Origin: Sphingomonadales bacterium
GTDB taxonomy: Bacteria > Bacteroidota > Bacteroidia > Chitinophagales > Chitinophagaceae
DNA length: 56,788 bases
Assembly (NCBI GenBank): GCA_016872195.1
Contig: VHAT01000014.1
Location: forward strand, 1-56,788
Direction: 5' to 3'
Positions 16,718-25,627 of this stretch are shown here, in pieces; the stretch's first letter is position 1, and every line of letters begins with the position of its first letter. The notes under the pieces are model-generated. The model saw only the letters and a list, made by a program, of their open reading frames with translations. It was not told the origin of the DNA and made no database searches. The position numbers and the translations under genes were made by a program.

Positions 16718-17134
16718 TCAGCCCTGCCATTCGTAGCGAACGGCCGTGTGGCCTGTAAAGTCTGGCAGCGGAACGGTAGATTTTTTTACCTCGATCAAAA
16801 TACGTTGGCAAGGAAACGCAGCTGCAATCCTTTTCGCAATGGACATCGCCAGCGTTTCGAGAAGATCGCGAGGTTGCTCCATTTCTTCTTTCACGATATT
16901 GAAAAGCGGAGCATAGTCAATGGTTTCCGATAGATCATTGATCGGCATTATGTCGGCAGCGGTTACCACGGATCGACCAGTGCCTACATCATACACTGCG
17001 AGATCCTTAACCCTATAATCAACCTCTAGGTCTACCTGGTAATTACCCCCGTTTTTACGCTCCTCGGGATAAAGCCCATGGGAGCAATAAAAAGACATTT
17101 TTTCCAGCTTGATCGTGAGCCGTTCACTTGCCAT
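16718..17134 (-). CDS. folB: Dihydroneopterin aldolase
   Basis: Cleaves 7,8-dihydroneopterin in folate synthesis. The 138-residue protein starts with the family pattern (LEKMSFYCSHGLYPEER, including the catalytic-site glutamate after GLYP), has TIDYAPLFNIVKEEM, and ends with the basic-acidic strand ILIEVKKSTVPLPDFTG. Length is normal. It follows trxB by 9 nt on the same strand. Confidence 0.92.
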   Translation of the reverse strand: MASERLTIKLEKMSFYCSHGLYPEERKNGGNYQVDLEVDYRVKDLAVYDVGTGRSVVTAADIMPINDLSETIDYAPLFNIVKEEMEQPRDLLETLAMSIAKRIAAAFPCQRILIEVKKSTVPLPDFTGHTAVRYEWQG

Positions 17135-17143
17135 AGCAAATTA

Positions 17144-18085
17144 TTAATGAAACCCCGCTGCGCTGAGGTAACGCTCCGCATCGAGCGCCGCCATGCAACC
17201 ACTACCGGCGGCGGTAACCGCTTGACGATAGATCTTATCTTGAACATCACCGGCGGCAAAAACACCTTCGCGGTTGGTTCGGCTACTGCCGGCTACTGTC
17301 TTGATATAACCTGCCTCATCCATATCGATCCAGGGAGAAAAGATGGCCGAATTGGGCTGATGGCCGATGGCCACAAAAAATGCACTAATGGGAACCGTGG
17401 TCTTTTCTGCGGTTTGGTTATTGACAATACGAACACCCTCTACTTTTTTATCTCCCAGTATCTCCTCGGTTTCACTATTCCAATACAGCGTGATATTAGC
17501 CGTATTTTTTACCCTCTCTTGCATGATCTTACTGGCCCGCATCTCTCCTCTTCTAACGATCATATGTACCCGAGAGCAGATCTTTGAGAGATAGAGGGCC
17601 TCTTCGGCAGCCGTATCTCCTGCCCCCACGATCGCGACCTCTTTTCCCTTAAAGAAAAATCCATCGCAAACGGCACAGGCACTTACTCCATATCCATTGA
17701 GACGTTGCTCACTTTCTAATCCCAGCCATTTGGCAGAAGCACCGGTAGAGATGATCACACTAGCCGCCTCGATCCATTTCTCCTCATCGATCTGTACTTT
17801 ATGCAAGGGCCCTGTAAAATCAACTTGGGTTGCCAAACCATACCGAATATCGGCCCCCATACGGGCGGCTTGCTTCTCGAAATGTACCATCATCTCAGGC
17901 CCCTGGATCCCTTCGGGATAGCCGGGATAATTTTCTACTTCGGTGGTGATGGTCAGTTGACCACCTGGCTGAATACCCTGATAAAGCACCGGTTTTAGGC
18001 CTGCACGGCTGGCATAGATGGCAGCAGTATATCCGGCCGGGCCTGAACCGATAATAAGACAGGAGACCTTTTCGCTAATTTCCAT
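17144..18085 (-). CDS. trxB: Thioredoxin reductase
   Basis: An NADPH- and FAD-dependent enzyme that keeps thioredoxin reduced. The 313-residue protein has the FAD motif GSGPAG at 13-18, the redox pair C137 and C140 in CAVCDG, the NADPH motif GAGDTAAEEAL, and GVFAAGDV near the C-terminus. Length is normal. A perfect -7 box sits 21 nt upstream. Confidence 0.96.
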   Translation of the reverse strand: MEISEKVSCLIIGSGPAGYTAAIYASRAGLKPVLYQGIQPGGQLTITTEVENYPGYPEGIQGPEMMVHFEKQAARMGADIRYGLATQVDFTGPLHKVQIDEEKWIEAASVIISTGASAKWLGLESEQRLNGYGVSACAVCDGFFFKGKEVAIVGAGDTAAEEALYLSKICSRVHMIVRRGEMRASKIMQERVKNTANITLYWNSETEEILGDKKVEGVRIVNNQTAEKTTVPISAFFVAIGHQPNSAIFSPWIDMDEAGYIKTVAGSSRTNREGVFAAGDVQDKIYRQAVTAAGSGCMAALDAERYLSAAGFH

Positions 18086-18106
18086 AATCAGATGTTAGAA
18101 TGCCAG

Positions 18107-18114
18107 CAAATTTA
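18107..18114 (-). promoter_or_regulatory. Candidate -7 promoter box of trxB
   Basis: The minus strand reads TAAATTTG, a perfect TAnnTTTG box, 21 nt before the trxB ATG, giving a leader of about 15 nt. The rest of the 200-bp gap up to 18285 holds only a weak hairpin near 18217-18234. Confidence 0.5.
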
Positions 18115-18285
18115 GGGCATTAAGCGATTATCTACCCACTCCTGCGCCAATCCGGGATATACATTGTGGCCAATGAGCAGCAGAGACGTGAAAAATAATC
18201 GGTAAGGATAAAGCACCCTTCAAGGGGGTAATGGCAAACTACAAAACAGTAATGCAAATAGTGGACTAAAAGTGTATACTAAAAA

Positions 18286-19179
18286 TTAGCGGGGAATAAC
18301 AATGGTTCTGTATTGGGCCGCATAGCCTCCAAAATATCCGAGCGCATTACCCGATATATTACCCAGCACCTTCGTAGGTGAAGAAAAGGGATTTCCAATA
18401 CTGGCATAATTAAACTCCACGGTGCGCCAAAAATCGTAGGTCTGCTTATCGATATTGCAAAGTTTAAGGGTAACCGTATCTCCCCGATCGAAGAAATTAT
18501 ATCCCTCTTCGGGTGGTCCGTTTCGGATGATACCCCGCTCTACCTGCACTTCATAACTGGTTCCATCTATTACCTGGTCGTCATAAACAGAATTAAGCCC
18601 CGGCAAGAAAGGGCCTTTGTTTTGCCGAGTGTAGTACCTGATATAATCCCCAAAACCCGGCGCATCGGTAGCGCGAACATAGAGAGCGGCTTTATTAGAG
18701 GGATTATCGGGAGGGGCCGAACGCCAAAAAAGAGAATCAATTCTTCTGGTCAACGAAGGAATGGTAGTTTCTGCCTGATATAACTGTCCTTGCCAGCGGA
18801 TGATCAATTGGTAGCGTTGCTGTAAAACCCCTCTTAAAAATAGGGCGGGCTGCAAACTATCTACCGTGTAATGGTACCCAGTCGGTACGCCTGCTACAAA
18901 GCTGGTATATCCCTTTAGAGGGTAGACAATGCCATTATGCGTTATGGAAACTTGTGCATCGCGAACAAAAGAGTTGATCAATTGAGCAGGTCGAAGCGTA
19001 TCAAAAAAAGGAAGACTCTTAGACAAGATCACTACCGGAGGCTCGCCATTTTCTATAAAGGCCTCTACGACCAATTTAGGATCGGTCTCATCAAGCGTAA
19101 AGACAATATCCCTTTCGCAACTACTTAGTACTAGACAGGAAAAAACAGATAGGAGTAAACCAGAGAAAAAGAAACGCAT
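18286..19179 (-). CDS. DUF4249 lipoprotein
   Basis: A 297-residue predicted lipoprotein. The ATG at 19179 gives a signal peptide ending in the lipobox LVLSSC, with Cys at about residue 21; the longer frame before it adds a non-signal extension. The mature part starts with DPKLVVEAFIENGEPPVVILSKS, the typical opening of DUF4249, a family usually encoded next to TonB-dependent receptors. No receptor is beside it here. Function is unknown; outer-membrane attachment is inferred. Confidence 0.78.
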   Translation of the reverse strand: MRFFFSGLLLSVFSCLVLSSCERDIVFTLDETDPKLVVEAFIENGEPPVVILSKSLPFFDTLRPAQLINSFVRDAQVSITHNGIVYPLKGYTSFVAGVPTGYHYTVDSLQPALFLRGVLQQRYQLIIRWQGQLYQAETTIPSLTRRIDSLFWRSAPPDNPSNKAALYVRATDAPGFGDYIRYYTRQNKGPFLPGLNSVYDDQVIDGTSYEVQVERGIIRNGPPEEGYNFFDRGDTVTLKLCNIDKQTYDFWRTVEFNYASIGNPFSSPTKVLGNISGNALGYFGGYAAQYRTIVIPR

Positions 19180-19294
19180 AGCACTATAACACCCCAAAGA
19201 AGAATTTGTTTCGGTAGGAACGATCAACTCATCTTACTAAAAAGTGAAAATCAAGATACGTAACTAAGAATTACACTTACACGAAAACAAAGAA

Positions 19295-20170
19295 TCAACC
19301 CAAATAGGCTTTTAAGGCGCTACTGTAGCGGGCTTTTTGTAAGCGCTTGATCGCTCTTTCTTTGATCTGACGAATACGCTCTTTGGTCAGATCATATTTT
19401 TGTCCGATCTGCTCAATAGTGACACCATTTTCGCCATCCAATCCGAAGTAGGCATTAACGATCTCGGCCTCACGAGGAGAAAGTGATTTAAGCACCCTGC
19501 GAATTTCGTTACGAAGGGAATCTTTCATCACATCATCATCGGTATCATCGCTTCCTTCAAGCAGATCGCCCATGGCAACATCTTCGGCCTCGTGCACAGG
19601 GGCATCGAGCGAGGTGTGACGCGTATTACTCTGAAAGATATTGTTGATCTCGGTCTCACTCATCTCTAGCAATTCGGCCAGTTCTTCGGTGGAGGGCTCG
19701 CGCTCATGCTCTTGCTCAAAAGCCATGTAGGCCTTGTTCGCTTTATTGTACGTGCCGATCTTGTTTTGGGGAAGGCGCACTAAACGACCTTGTTCGGCCA
19801 AGGCCTGTAAGATCGACTGACGAATCCACCATACGGCGTACGAGATAAATTTAAAACCCTTCGTTTCATCAAAGCGCTGAGCTGCCTTGATAAGACCAAG
19901 ATTACCTTCGTTGATGAGATCACTTAGGGAAAGTCCCTGGTGCTGATATTGCTTGGCAACCGATACCACAAAGCGCAAGTTGGCTTGGACAAGTTTATCG
20001 AGCGCCCGTTGCGAATCGATCGGATTGCGATTGAACATTTTGATTCGCTGGGCAAGCGTAGTCTCCTCTTCGGGGGTGATCATTGAAATTTTTGAGATCT
20101 CCTGAAGGTATTTTTCTACTGCTTGTGAATCTCTGTTGGTAATCTGGGTAGCGATCTTGAGCTGCCGCAT
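19295..20170 (-). CDS. rpoD: Primary sigma factor RpoD/SigA
   Basis: The housekeeping sigma factor. At 291 residues it is the short form usual in Bacteroidetes. It begins MRQLKIATQITNRDS, then region 1.2 (YLQEIS), region 2 with DLINEGNLGLIKAAQRFDE and YAVWWIRQSI, region 3 (RLPQNKIGTYNKANKA), and region 4 with the helix-turn-helix TIEQIGQKYDLTKERIRQIK. It would read the TAnnTTTG promoters seen in this window. Confidence 0.95.
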   Translation of the reverse strand: MRQLKIATQITNRDSQAVEKYLQEISKISMITPEEETTLAQRIKMFNRNPIDSQRALDKLVQANLRFVVSVAKQYQHQGLSLSDLINEGNLGLIKAAQRFDETKGFKFISYAVWWIRQSILQALAEQGRLVRLPQNKIGTYNKANKAYMAFEQEHEREPSTEELAELLEMSETEINNIFQSNTRHTSLDAPVHEAEDVAMGDLLEGSDDTDDDVMKDSLRNEIRRVLKSLSPREAEIVNAYFGLDGENGVTIEQIGQKYDLTKERIRQIKERAIKRLQKARYSSALKAYLG

Positions 20171-20274
20171 CTAGAACGTTTTGAAAGTGATGAATGAAAT
20201 GGGCGTTTTTATCCTTATACGAACTGTAAAGGTAACAAAAAATAAGGGTAAAACCAGTTAAAATTCGGGGCAAA

Positions 20275-21435
20275 CTACTGTTGCAAAACGGGTGCTGAAC
20301 GTCGTCCTTGACGGAACCAAAGGATAAGACCCGAGAGTATCAAAAGAACGGCAATCACCTCGGCTTGAGTGGGGTTCATTCCCAAAAAATTCATTTTGAC
20401 ATTTATCCGAATTTTTTCTATAGCAAAGCGCTCTAAACCATTCAAAATCAAGTATAAAGAGAATAATTGTCCAGCATTTTTTATAAATTTCCTCAGGCCC
20501 CATAAGACGAAAAAGAGCAAGATGCAAGAGAAGGCCTCATAAAAAGGAGCAGGAAAAACACCGGCAGGAAGCTGATTGCAAAAGGGTCCGGTACAACCGG
20601 CAATGGGTATGCCCTCTTCTATAACATTGTGGGGATATTGATAGGACCAAGCCCAGTCAGGAAAAAAAGAGGGTTTGGCTGCCAGATCGCTAACAATCCC
20701 CCAGTCGCCGTCTCCGGCAACATGGCAGCCGATACGGCCTATTCCATAAGCCAGCATTAAGGCCGGAGCCACCGCATCGGCCAGCGCAAAAAATCCGATC
20801 TTATGCTTCCGGGCATAGACTCCAATGGCAACGGCGGCGCAAATAAGCCCCCCGTACATCGTAAGCCCCGAGGGAGAAAAAAGATAATCGGCGGGGTGCT
20901 CTACAAAGGAGCTCCAATTTTCAAAAATATCAAAGAGTTTGGCGCCTGCTAACCCAAAGACAAGGGCCAACATGGTAATATCACCCACCCGGTCTTGTGG
21001 CCAAATTCGAATAACGCGCTTTTCGGGCTTGGGTAGCTTCTCTTTGTTCTTCTCCCACCACTTGACACCGGCAAAAAAGAAACCAAGTAAGAGGCCTGCC
21101 AACAGATTGCCCTGCCCCGAAAAAATAAAGGCTTGGGGGTCTTGCATGGTCGCTTTGTCTAAAAAAAATAAGGCGACGACCTTAAAACCCAGTAAGAAAC
21201 CGAGTACAAAATTGGTGAGGAGGTCCGAGACGGAGGCCGGCTCGCCGATAAGGATAGCTGTTTCTGAAGGGGTAAATAGACCCTGACCACTCTTTCTTTT
21301 CAACTCTTGCCGTAGCACATAGGCCGCTGTTAAAAAGGCAATAGCTACAAAAAAACCAAAGCTATTGACGAAACGAAGTACCGGCCAATCAAGACCGAAC
21401 AGATCCTTAAAGGCGTAGTAGAGGTTAGGGTACAT
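20275..21435 (-). CDS. lgt: Prolipoprotein diacylglyceryl transferase
   Basis: Attaches diacylglycerol to the lipobox cysteine of prolipoproteins in the inner membrane. The 386-residue protein has about seven or eight spans, a YGGLICAAVAIG segment matching the HGG-like motif, and GYGIGRIGCHVAGDGDWG (reading AYGIGRIGCH), the core Lgt signature with the essential Arg. It is longer than the usual 260-290 residues, mainly through an N-terminal loop and tail as in other Bacteroidetes. It ends 104 bp from rpoD. Confidence 0.92.
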   Translation of the reverse strand: MYPNLYYAFKDLFGLDWPVLRFVNSFGFFVAIAFLTAAYVLRQELKRKSGQGLFTPSETAILIGEPASVSDLLTNFVLGFLLGFKVVALFFLDKATMQDPQAFIFSGQGNLLAGLLLGFFFAGVKWWEKNKEKLPKPEKRVIRIWPQDRVGDITMLALVFGLAGAKLFDIFENWSSFVEHPADYLFSPSGLTMYGGLICAAVAIGVYARKHKIGFFALADAVAPALMLAYGIGRIGCHVAGDGDWGIVSDLAAKPSFFPDWAWSYQYPHNVIEEGIPIAGCTGPFCNQLPAGVFPAPFYEAFSCILLFFVLWGLRKFIKNAGQLFSLYLILNGLERFAIEKIRINVKMNFLGMNPTQAEVIAVLLILSGLILWFRQGRRSAPVLQQ

Positions 21436-21450
21436 ATTGTTTGGATGTGC

Positions 21451-21867
21451 TTAGTTGCAATATTGCTCGAAAGCACCGATCAGATTTTGCGAAATCATTT
21501 GGGCCGATCTTCCTTCAATCATATGTCTCTCGATATAATGCACCAATTGGCCATTTTTAAAAAGGGCAATGGCCGGAGAAGAGGGAGGGTACGGTAAAAG
21601 ATGCTGGCGAATGGCGCTTACCGCTTCGCTGTCGAAGCCTGCAAAGCTTGTCGTTAAAAAATCAGGCCTTTTTGGAGCCTGAGAAACGGCCATCAACACT
21701 CCGGGACGAGCCGTTCCGGCAGAGCAACCGCACACGGAATTGATCATGACCAGGGTGGTTCCTTCTTTGGACAACTGCTGGTCTACGGCCTGGGCAGATA
21801 ACAACTCAGAAAAGCCATTGTCGGTCAGCTCTTCTTTCATGGGTAATACGATTTCGGCAGGATACAT
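21451..21867 (-). CDS. BrxA/BrxB family bacilliredoxin
   Basis: A 138-residue thioredoxin-fold protein with the active-site motif CGC (C46, C48 in NSVCGCSAG), the mark of bacilliredoxins, which reduce bacillithiol mixed disulfides. ATG 21867 gives the family start MYPAEIVLPM; the longer frame is an upstream extension. Bacillithiol use in this organism is inferred. The gene is 15 nt upstream of lgt and has its own -7 box. Confidence 0.9.
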   Translation of the reverse strand: MYPAEIVLPMKEELTDNGFSELLSAQAVDQQLSKEGTTLVMINSVCGCSAGTARPGVLMAVSQAPKRPDFLTTSFAGFDSEAVSAIRQHLLPYPPSSPAIALFKNGQLVHYIERHMIEGRSAQMISQNLIGAFEQYCN

Positions 21868-21886
21868 TGATTTAAACTTTAGAATG

Positions 21887-21894
21887 CAAAAATA
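21887..21894 (-). promoter_or_regulatory. Candidate -7 promoter box of the bacilliredoxin gene
   Basis: The minus strand reads TATTTTTG, a perfect TAnnTTTG box, 19 nt before the ATG at 21867. Confidence 0.45.
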
Positions 21895-22016
21895 ATCAGA
21901 AACAAGGGTTATACGTACCGAATTTCTTTTAACAAAACGAAAACAACAGTTTGGGGCCCATTGTACGTTTAATAAGTACAAAGATTCTTTCTCATAAGCA
22001 GTTGGTTTTGGTTTAC

Positions 22017-22048
22017 AACCCCTCGTTTCAACGAGGGGTTTTGTTTTT
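22017..22048 (+). terminator. Strong intrinsic terminator hairpin, plus orientation
   Basis: A perfect 10-bp stem (AACCCCTCGT with ACGAGGGGTT, 22017-22026 and 22031-22040) closes a TTCA loop and is followed by TTGTTTTT. The T run makes it a terminator for plus-strand RNA, yet no plus-strand gene lies upstream for more than 4 kb. It begins 12 nt past the arginine decarboxylase stop on the other strand, where it lacks a T run. It could end a small RNA or block antisense transcription. Confidence 0.75.
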
Positions 22049-22059
22049 CCCCTACCCCA

Positions 22060-23457
22060 TCAATATCCTAAAATTTTCAGCATACTCTGTGCCGTCTGTT
22101 GCTTGGCATATACCCAATCGACCAGCTTTCCATTCTTATCGTATCCTACAATAACGTGTTTGGGAGAGGGTATCAAACAATGTTTGATGCCCCCATAACC
22201 GCTAATCTGGTCTTGGTAGGCACCGGTATGAAAGAAACCTACATACAAGGGCTCGTCCGTACCGTTGGTCTTTGGCAAAAAGACCTCGTTGATATGCTCC
22301 TCAGAATCATAGTAGTCGTGGCTGTCGCAGGTAATACCCCCTAAAACGACCCGCTGATAATCTTCATCCCATTTATTGATGGGTAACATCAGGAACTTTT
22401 CGCCGATCCCCCACGTATCGGGCAAGGTGGTAATAAACGATGAGTCGATCATATACCAGGTCTCCCGATCATTTTGAACCTTCTCAGCGATCACCCGATA
22501 AATGTGCGCCATGCTCTCCCCTACGGTGTAGCTTCCAAACTCCGTAAAAATATTGGGCATGGGCACTTTTGCCTTTTTACAAGCTACTTTGATATTACGC
22601 ACGATCTCATTGATCATAAACTGGTAATCATACTCGAATCCCAGTGAATGCTTGATCGGAAAACCGCCACCGATATTGATCGAATCCAGTTCGGGGCAGA
22701 TCTTCTTTAACTGGCAATACAGATTGACCACTTTATTGAGCTCACTCCAATAATAAATATCATCCTTAATGCCTTTATTGAGAAAGATGTGCAGCATCTT
22801 TAATTGAAACTTACTTTCGTACCCCTCGATGCGATCTACATAGAACTCAAGGATATCTTTGGCGCGAATACCCAAGCGAGATGTATAGAAGGGAAAATTA
22901 GGTTCCTCTTCTGCAGCCACCCGAATCCCCAACTTAAAGGGAACTTTTACCGAATGCGCGTATTCCTTTAATTCGTCTTTATTGTCCAAGACGGGGATAA
23001 CATTCGAAAAACCATTGTTAAGGAGCTGGGCAATGCGACGGGTATACCCCTTTTGCTTAAACCCGTTGCAAATAATATGAATATCCTTACTGATCTTCTT
23101 TTTTGCGTACAACTTTTTGATGATCTCAATATCGTAGGCATAGGAGGTTTCCAAATGGATATCGCTTTTAAGCGCCTCTTCGACCACAAAACTAAAATGA
23201 GAGCTTTTGGTACAGTAGCAATAGAAATACTTGCCCTCGTACTTGTGCTTTTTAAAGGCCGCAGCGAACATGCTCTTGGCCTTTTTGATCTGCATACCGA
23301 TCTTGGGCAGGTAGGTTAGCTTGAGCGGTGTACCGTGTTTGGCAATAAGGGCTTTCAGATCTAGCCCGTTAAAGGTAAGAATGCCATCTTCGACCTCTAT
23401 CCCCTCTTGCGGAAAATTAAAGGTCTGCTTGACAAGTTCATGATAAGAATTAGACAT
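22060..23457 (-). CDS. speA: Biosynthetic arginine decarboxylase (PLP, fold type III)
   Basis: Decarboxylates arginine to agmatine at the start of polyamine synthesis. The 465-residue protein has the alanine-racemase-like fold: the PLP lysine K84 in YCTKSSHFSF, the glycine-rich phosphate loop NIGGGFP near 258, and GGITCDSHDYY near the C-terminus with the active-site Cys-Asp. Length and pattern match the Bacteroidetes group annotated as arginine decarboxylase rather than the longer E. coli SpeA. A diaminopimelate-like substrate is a less likely alternative. No agmatinase is adjacent. Confidence 0.82.
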   Translation of the reverse strand: MSNSYHELVKQTFNFPQEGIEVEDGILTFNGLDLKALIAKHGTPLKLTYLPKIGMQIKKAKSMFAAAFKKHKYEGKYFYCYCTKSSHFSFVVEEALKSDIHLETSYAYDIEIIKKLYAKKKISKDIHIICNGFKQKGYTRRIAQLLNNGFSNVIPVLDNKDELKEYAHSVKVPFKLGIRVAAEEEPNFPFYTSRLGIRAKDILEFYVDRIEGYESKFQLKMLHIFLNKGIKDDIYYWSELNKVVNLYCQLKKICPELDSINIGGGFPIKHSLGFEYDYQFMINEIVRNIKVACKKAKVPMPNIFTEFGSYTVGESMAHIYRVIAEKVQNDRETWYMIDSSFITTLPDTWGIGEKFLMLPINKWDEDYQRVVLGGITCDSHDYYDSEEHINEVFLPKTNGTDEPLYVGFFHTGAYQDQISGYGGIKHCLIPSPKHVIVGYDKNGKLVDWVYAKQQTAQSMLKILGY

Positions 23458-23488
23458 GCGCTAAATGGGTTGTGTGATAAAGAGTGGA

Positions 23489-23496
23489 CAAAACTA
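23489..23496 (-). promoter_or_regulatory. Candidate -7 promoter box of speA
   Basis: The minus strand reads TAGTTTTG, a perfect TAnnTTTG box, 31 nt before the ATG and just downstream of the dnaK terminator, so speA is probably transcribed on its own. Confidence 0.45.
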
Positions 23497-23532
23497 TCAT
23501 TTTCGGAAAACAACTGAGCAAGTTTTTCTGCC

Positions 23533-23559
23533 AAAAATAAACCCGCCACAAGGGCGGGT
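23533..23559 (-). terminator. Intrinsic terminator of dnaK
   Basis: On the minus strand a 7-bp GC-rich stem (ACCCGCC with GGCGGGT) and a 5-nt loop are followed by TTATTTTT, starting 23 nt past the dnaK stop. Orientation and T run fit dnaK termination. Confidence 0.85.
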
Positions 23560-23582
23560 CTTCTGAATGCAAACGCTATCGA

Positions 23583-25487
23583 TTACTTGACCTCTTCGAA
23601 GGGCACGTCTGTTACATCCTCTGCGGCGGCAGTGGAGGCATTTCCACCACCCGCTCCGCTCTCGGCACCGGGCTGTGCACCGCCCTGCGTGGCCTTATAC
23701 ATATCTTCACTAGCGGCCGTCCAGGCAGCGTTCAACGCAGCCATGTGGGTGTCGATGCCAGCGAGATCTTGTGCCTTATGTGCTTCTTTAAGCTTCTCGG
23801 CGGCTTGCTCGATAGTAACCTTCTTTTCTGAGGGAATCTTGTCGCCATACTCTTTAAGCTGCTTCTCTGTTTGAAAGACAAGCGAGTCGGCCTGGTTGAG
23901 CTTCTCCACACGATCTCTTTCAGTTTTATCGGCAGCTTCGTTGGCCTTGGCCTCGGCCTTCATCTTTTCTACTTCTTCTTTGCTAAGACCGGATCCGGCC
24001 TCGATATGGATCTTTTGCTCCTTACCCGTGCCCTTGTCCTTGGCGGTAACATGCAAGATACCATTGGCATCAATATCGAAAGTGACTTCGATCTGAGGTA
24101 CGCCCCGAGGAGCGGGTGGGATACCGTCTAGATTGAAAATACCAAGACTCTTATTATCCTTGGCCATGCTTCGCTCACCCTGCAATACGTGAATTTGTAC
24201 ACCAGGTTGATTATCGCTGGCGGTAGAAAAGACCTCTGATTTTTTGGTAGGAATTGTTGTATTGGATGGGATCAAGGTGGTCATGACGCTTCCCATGGTC
24301 TCGATTCCCAACGAAAGAGGAGTTACGTCCAAGAGCAAGACATCTTTTACCTCACCGGTCAAAACGGCTCCCTGAATGGCCGCTCCTACGGCTACCACCT
24401 CATCGGGGTTAACACCCTTATTCGGTTTTTTTCCAAAGAACTTCTCAACGATCTCTTGAACCTTGGGAATGCGAGTCGATCCACCCACCAAGATCACTTC
24501 ATCGATCTGTGATGTAGATAGTCCGGCATCTTTGAGGGCTGCCTCGCAAGGTTTCAGACAACGGGCAAATAGAGAATCGGCAAGCTGTTCGAATTTGGCG
24601 CGGCTGAGTTTTTTGACCAAGTGCTTGGGCACACCATCCACGGCTGTGATATAAGGAAGATTAACCTCAGTCTCAGAAGAGGAACTAAGCTCTACCTTGG
24701 CTTTTTCGGACGCTTCTTTTAGACGCTGTAAGGCCATTGGGTCTTTACGCAAGTCGATGGACTCCTCTTTTTTGAACTCATCGGCCAGCCAATCCATGAT
24801 CACCTTATCAAAATCATCTCCTCCCAGGTGCGTATCACCATTGGTTGATTTAACTTCAAATACACCATCGCCCAATTCTAAAACGGAGATATCAAACGTA
24901 CCACCGCCCAGATCGAACACGGCAATACGCCGATCGGATTGCGCCTTGTCCAGCCCATAGGCCAGGGCAGCGGCCGTTGGTTCATTCACAATACGTCTTA
25001 CATTAAGTCCTGCGATCTCACCCGCTTCCTTAGTGGCTTGGCGTTGGGCATCGTTAAAGTAAGCTGGAACGGTAATAACGGCTTCGGTAACCTCATGGCC
25101 GAGGTAATCTTCGGCGGTCTTCTTCATTTTCTGTAAAACCATCGCACTGATCTCTTGAGGTGTATACAACCGACCATCGATATCGATACGAACGGTATTA
25201 TTATCGCCCTTAGCCACTTTATAGCTCCAGTGCGTGATCTCCTCTCCTACTTCGTCGAAACGGCGGCCCATAAAACGCTTTACAGAGGCAATGGTATTTT
25301 GTGGGTTGGTGATGGCCTGGCGCTTGGCAGGATCACCTACTTTACGTTCTCCGTTTTTGAGAAAAGCCACAATGGAGGGAGTCGTACGGCGTCCTTCATC
25401 GTTAGCAATTACGACGGGTTCGTTGCCCTCCATAACAGAGACGCAACTGTTGGTGGTACCCAGGTCGATTCCAATAATTTTTCCCAT
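23583..25487 (-). CDS. dnaK: Chaperone DnaK (Hsp70)
   Basis: An ATP-driven folding chaperone of 634 residues. The nucleotide-binding domain starts [16 protein letters not shown] and contains [18 protein letters not shown] and [11 protein letters not shown]; the substrate-binding domain begins near [16 protein letters not shown]; the C-terminus is Gly/Ala-rich and ends with a DVPFEEVK-type tail that normally binds partners. dnaJ and grpE are not beside it. The upstream region lacks a TAnnTTTG box but has repeated motifs, listed separately. Confidence 0.98.
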   Translation of the reverse strand: MGKIIGIDLGTTNSCVSVMEGNEPVVIANDEGRRTTPSIVAFLKNGERKVGDPAKRQAITNPQNTIASVKRFMGRRFDEVGEEITHWSYKVAKGDNNTVRIDIDGRLYTPQEISAMVLQKMKKTAEDYLGHEVTEAVITVPAYFNDAQRQATKEAGEIAGLNVRRIVNEPTAAALAYGLDKAQSDRRIAVFDLGGGTFDISVLELGDGVFEVKSTNGDTHLGGDDFDKVIMDWLADEFKKEESIDLRKDPMALQRLKEASEKAKVELSSSSETEVNLPYITAVDGVPKHLVKKLSRAKFEQLADSLFARCLKPCEAALKDAGLSTSQIDEVILVGGSTRIPKVQEIVEKFFGKKPNKGVNPDEVVAVGAAIQGAVLTGEVKDVLLLDVTPLSLGIETMGSVMTTLIPSNTTIPTKKSEVFSTASDNQPGVQIHVLQGERSMAKDNKSLGIFNLDGIPPAPRGVPQIEVTFDIDANGILHVTAKDKGTGKEQKIHIEAGSGLSKEEVEKMKAEAKANEAADKTERDRVEKLNQADSLVFQTEKQLKEYGDKIPSEKKVTIEQAAEKLKEAHKAQDLAGIDTHMAALNAAWTAASEDMYKATQGGAQPGAESGAGGGNASTAAAEDVTDVPFEEVK

Positions 25488-25557
25488 TTGATAGATTTTT
25501 AATGTTACATGCCTTTATATTCAATCGCCATGCCGCAGGGCTTAAATGTGAAATTTT

Positions 25558-25610
25558 GTCAGTTTAGGCAAAAAACTGGATATCAGACAGTTTATGCCTG
25601 GCAGAATTGT
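25558..25610. promoter_or_regulatory. Repeated motifs upstream of dnaK, candidate heat-shock control region
   Basis: Two similar 13-mers, GTCAGTTTAGGCA (25558-25570) and GACAGTTTATGCC (25586-25598), lie 28 bp apart in the same orientation with 10 of 13 bases identical. GGCAGAATTGTCA follows. They lie 70-125 bp upstream of the dnaK start, where no housekeeping -7 box is seen. A stress regulator site is inferred. Confidence 0.4.
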
Positions 25611-25627
25611 CATAAAAACATTGGTTT

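Noticed and set aside
18217-18234. Hairpin (CACCC TTCAA GGGGGT region) between trxB and the DUF4249 gene
   Set aside because: The stem is short and imperfect and lacks a T run on the minus strand, so it cannot be called a terminator.
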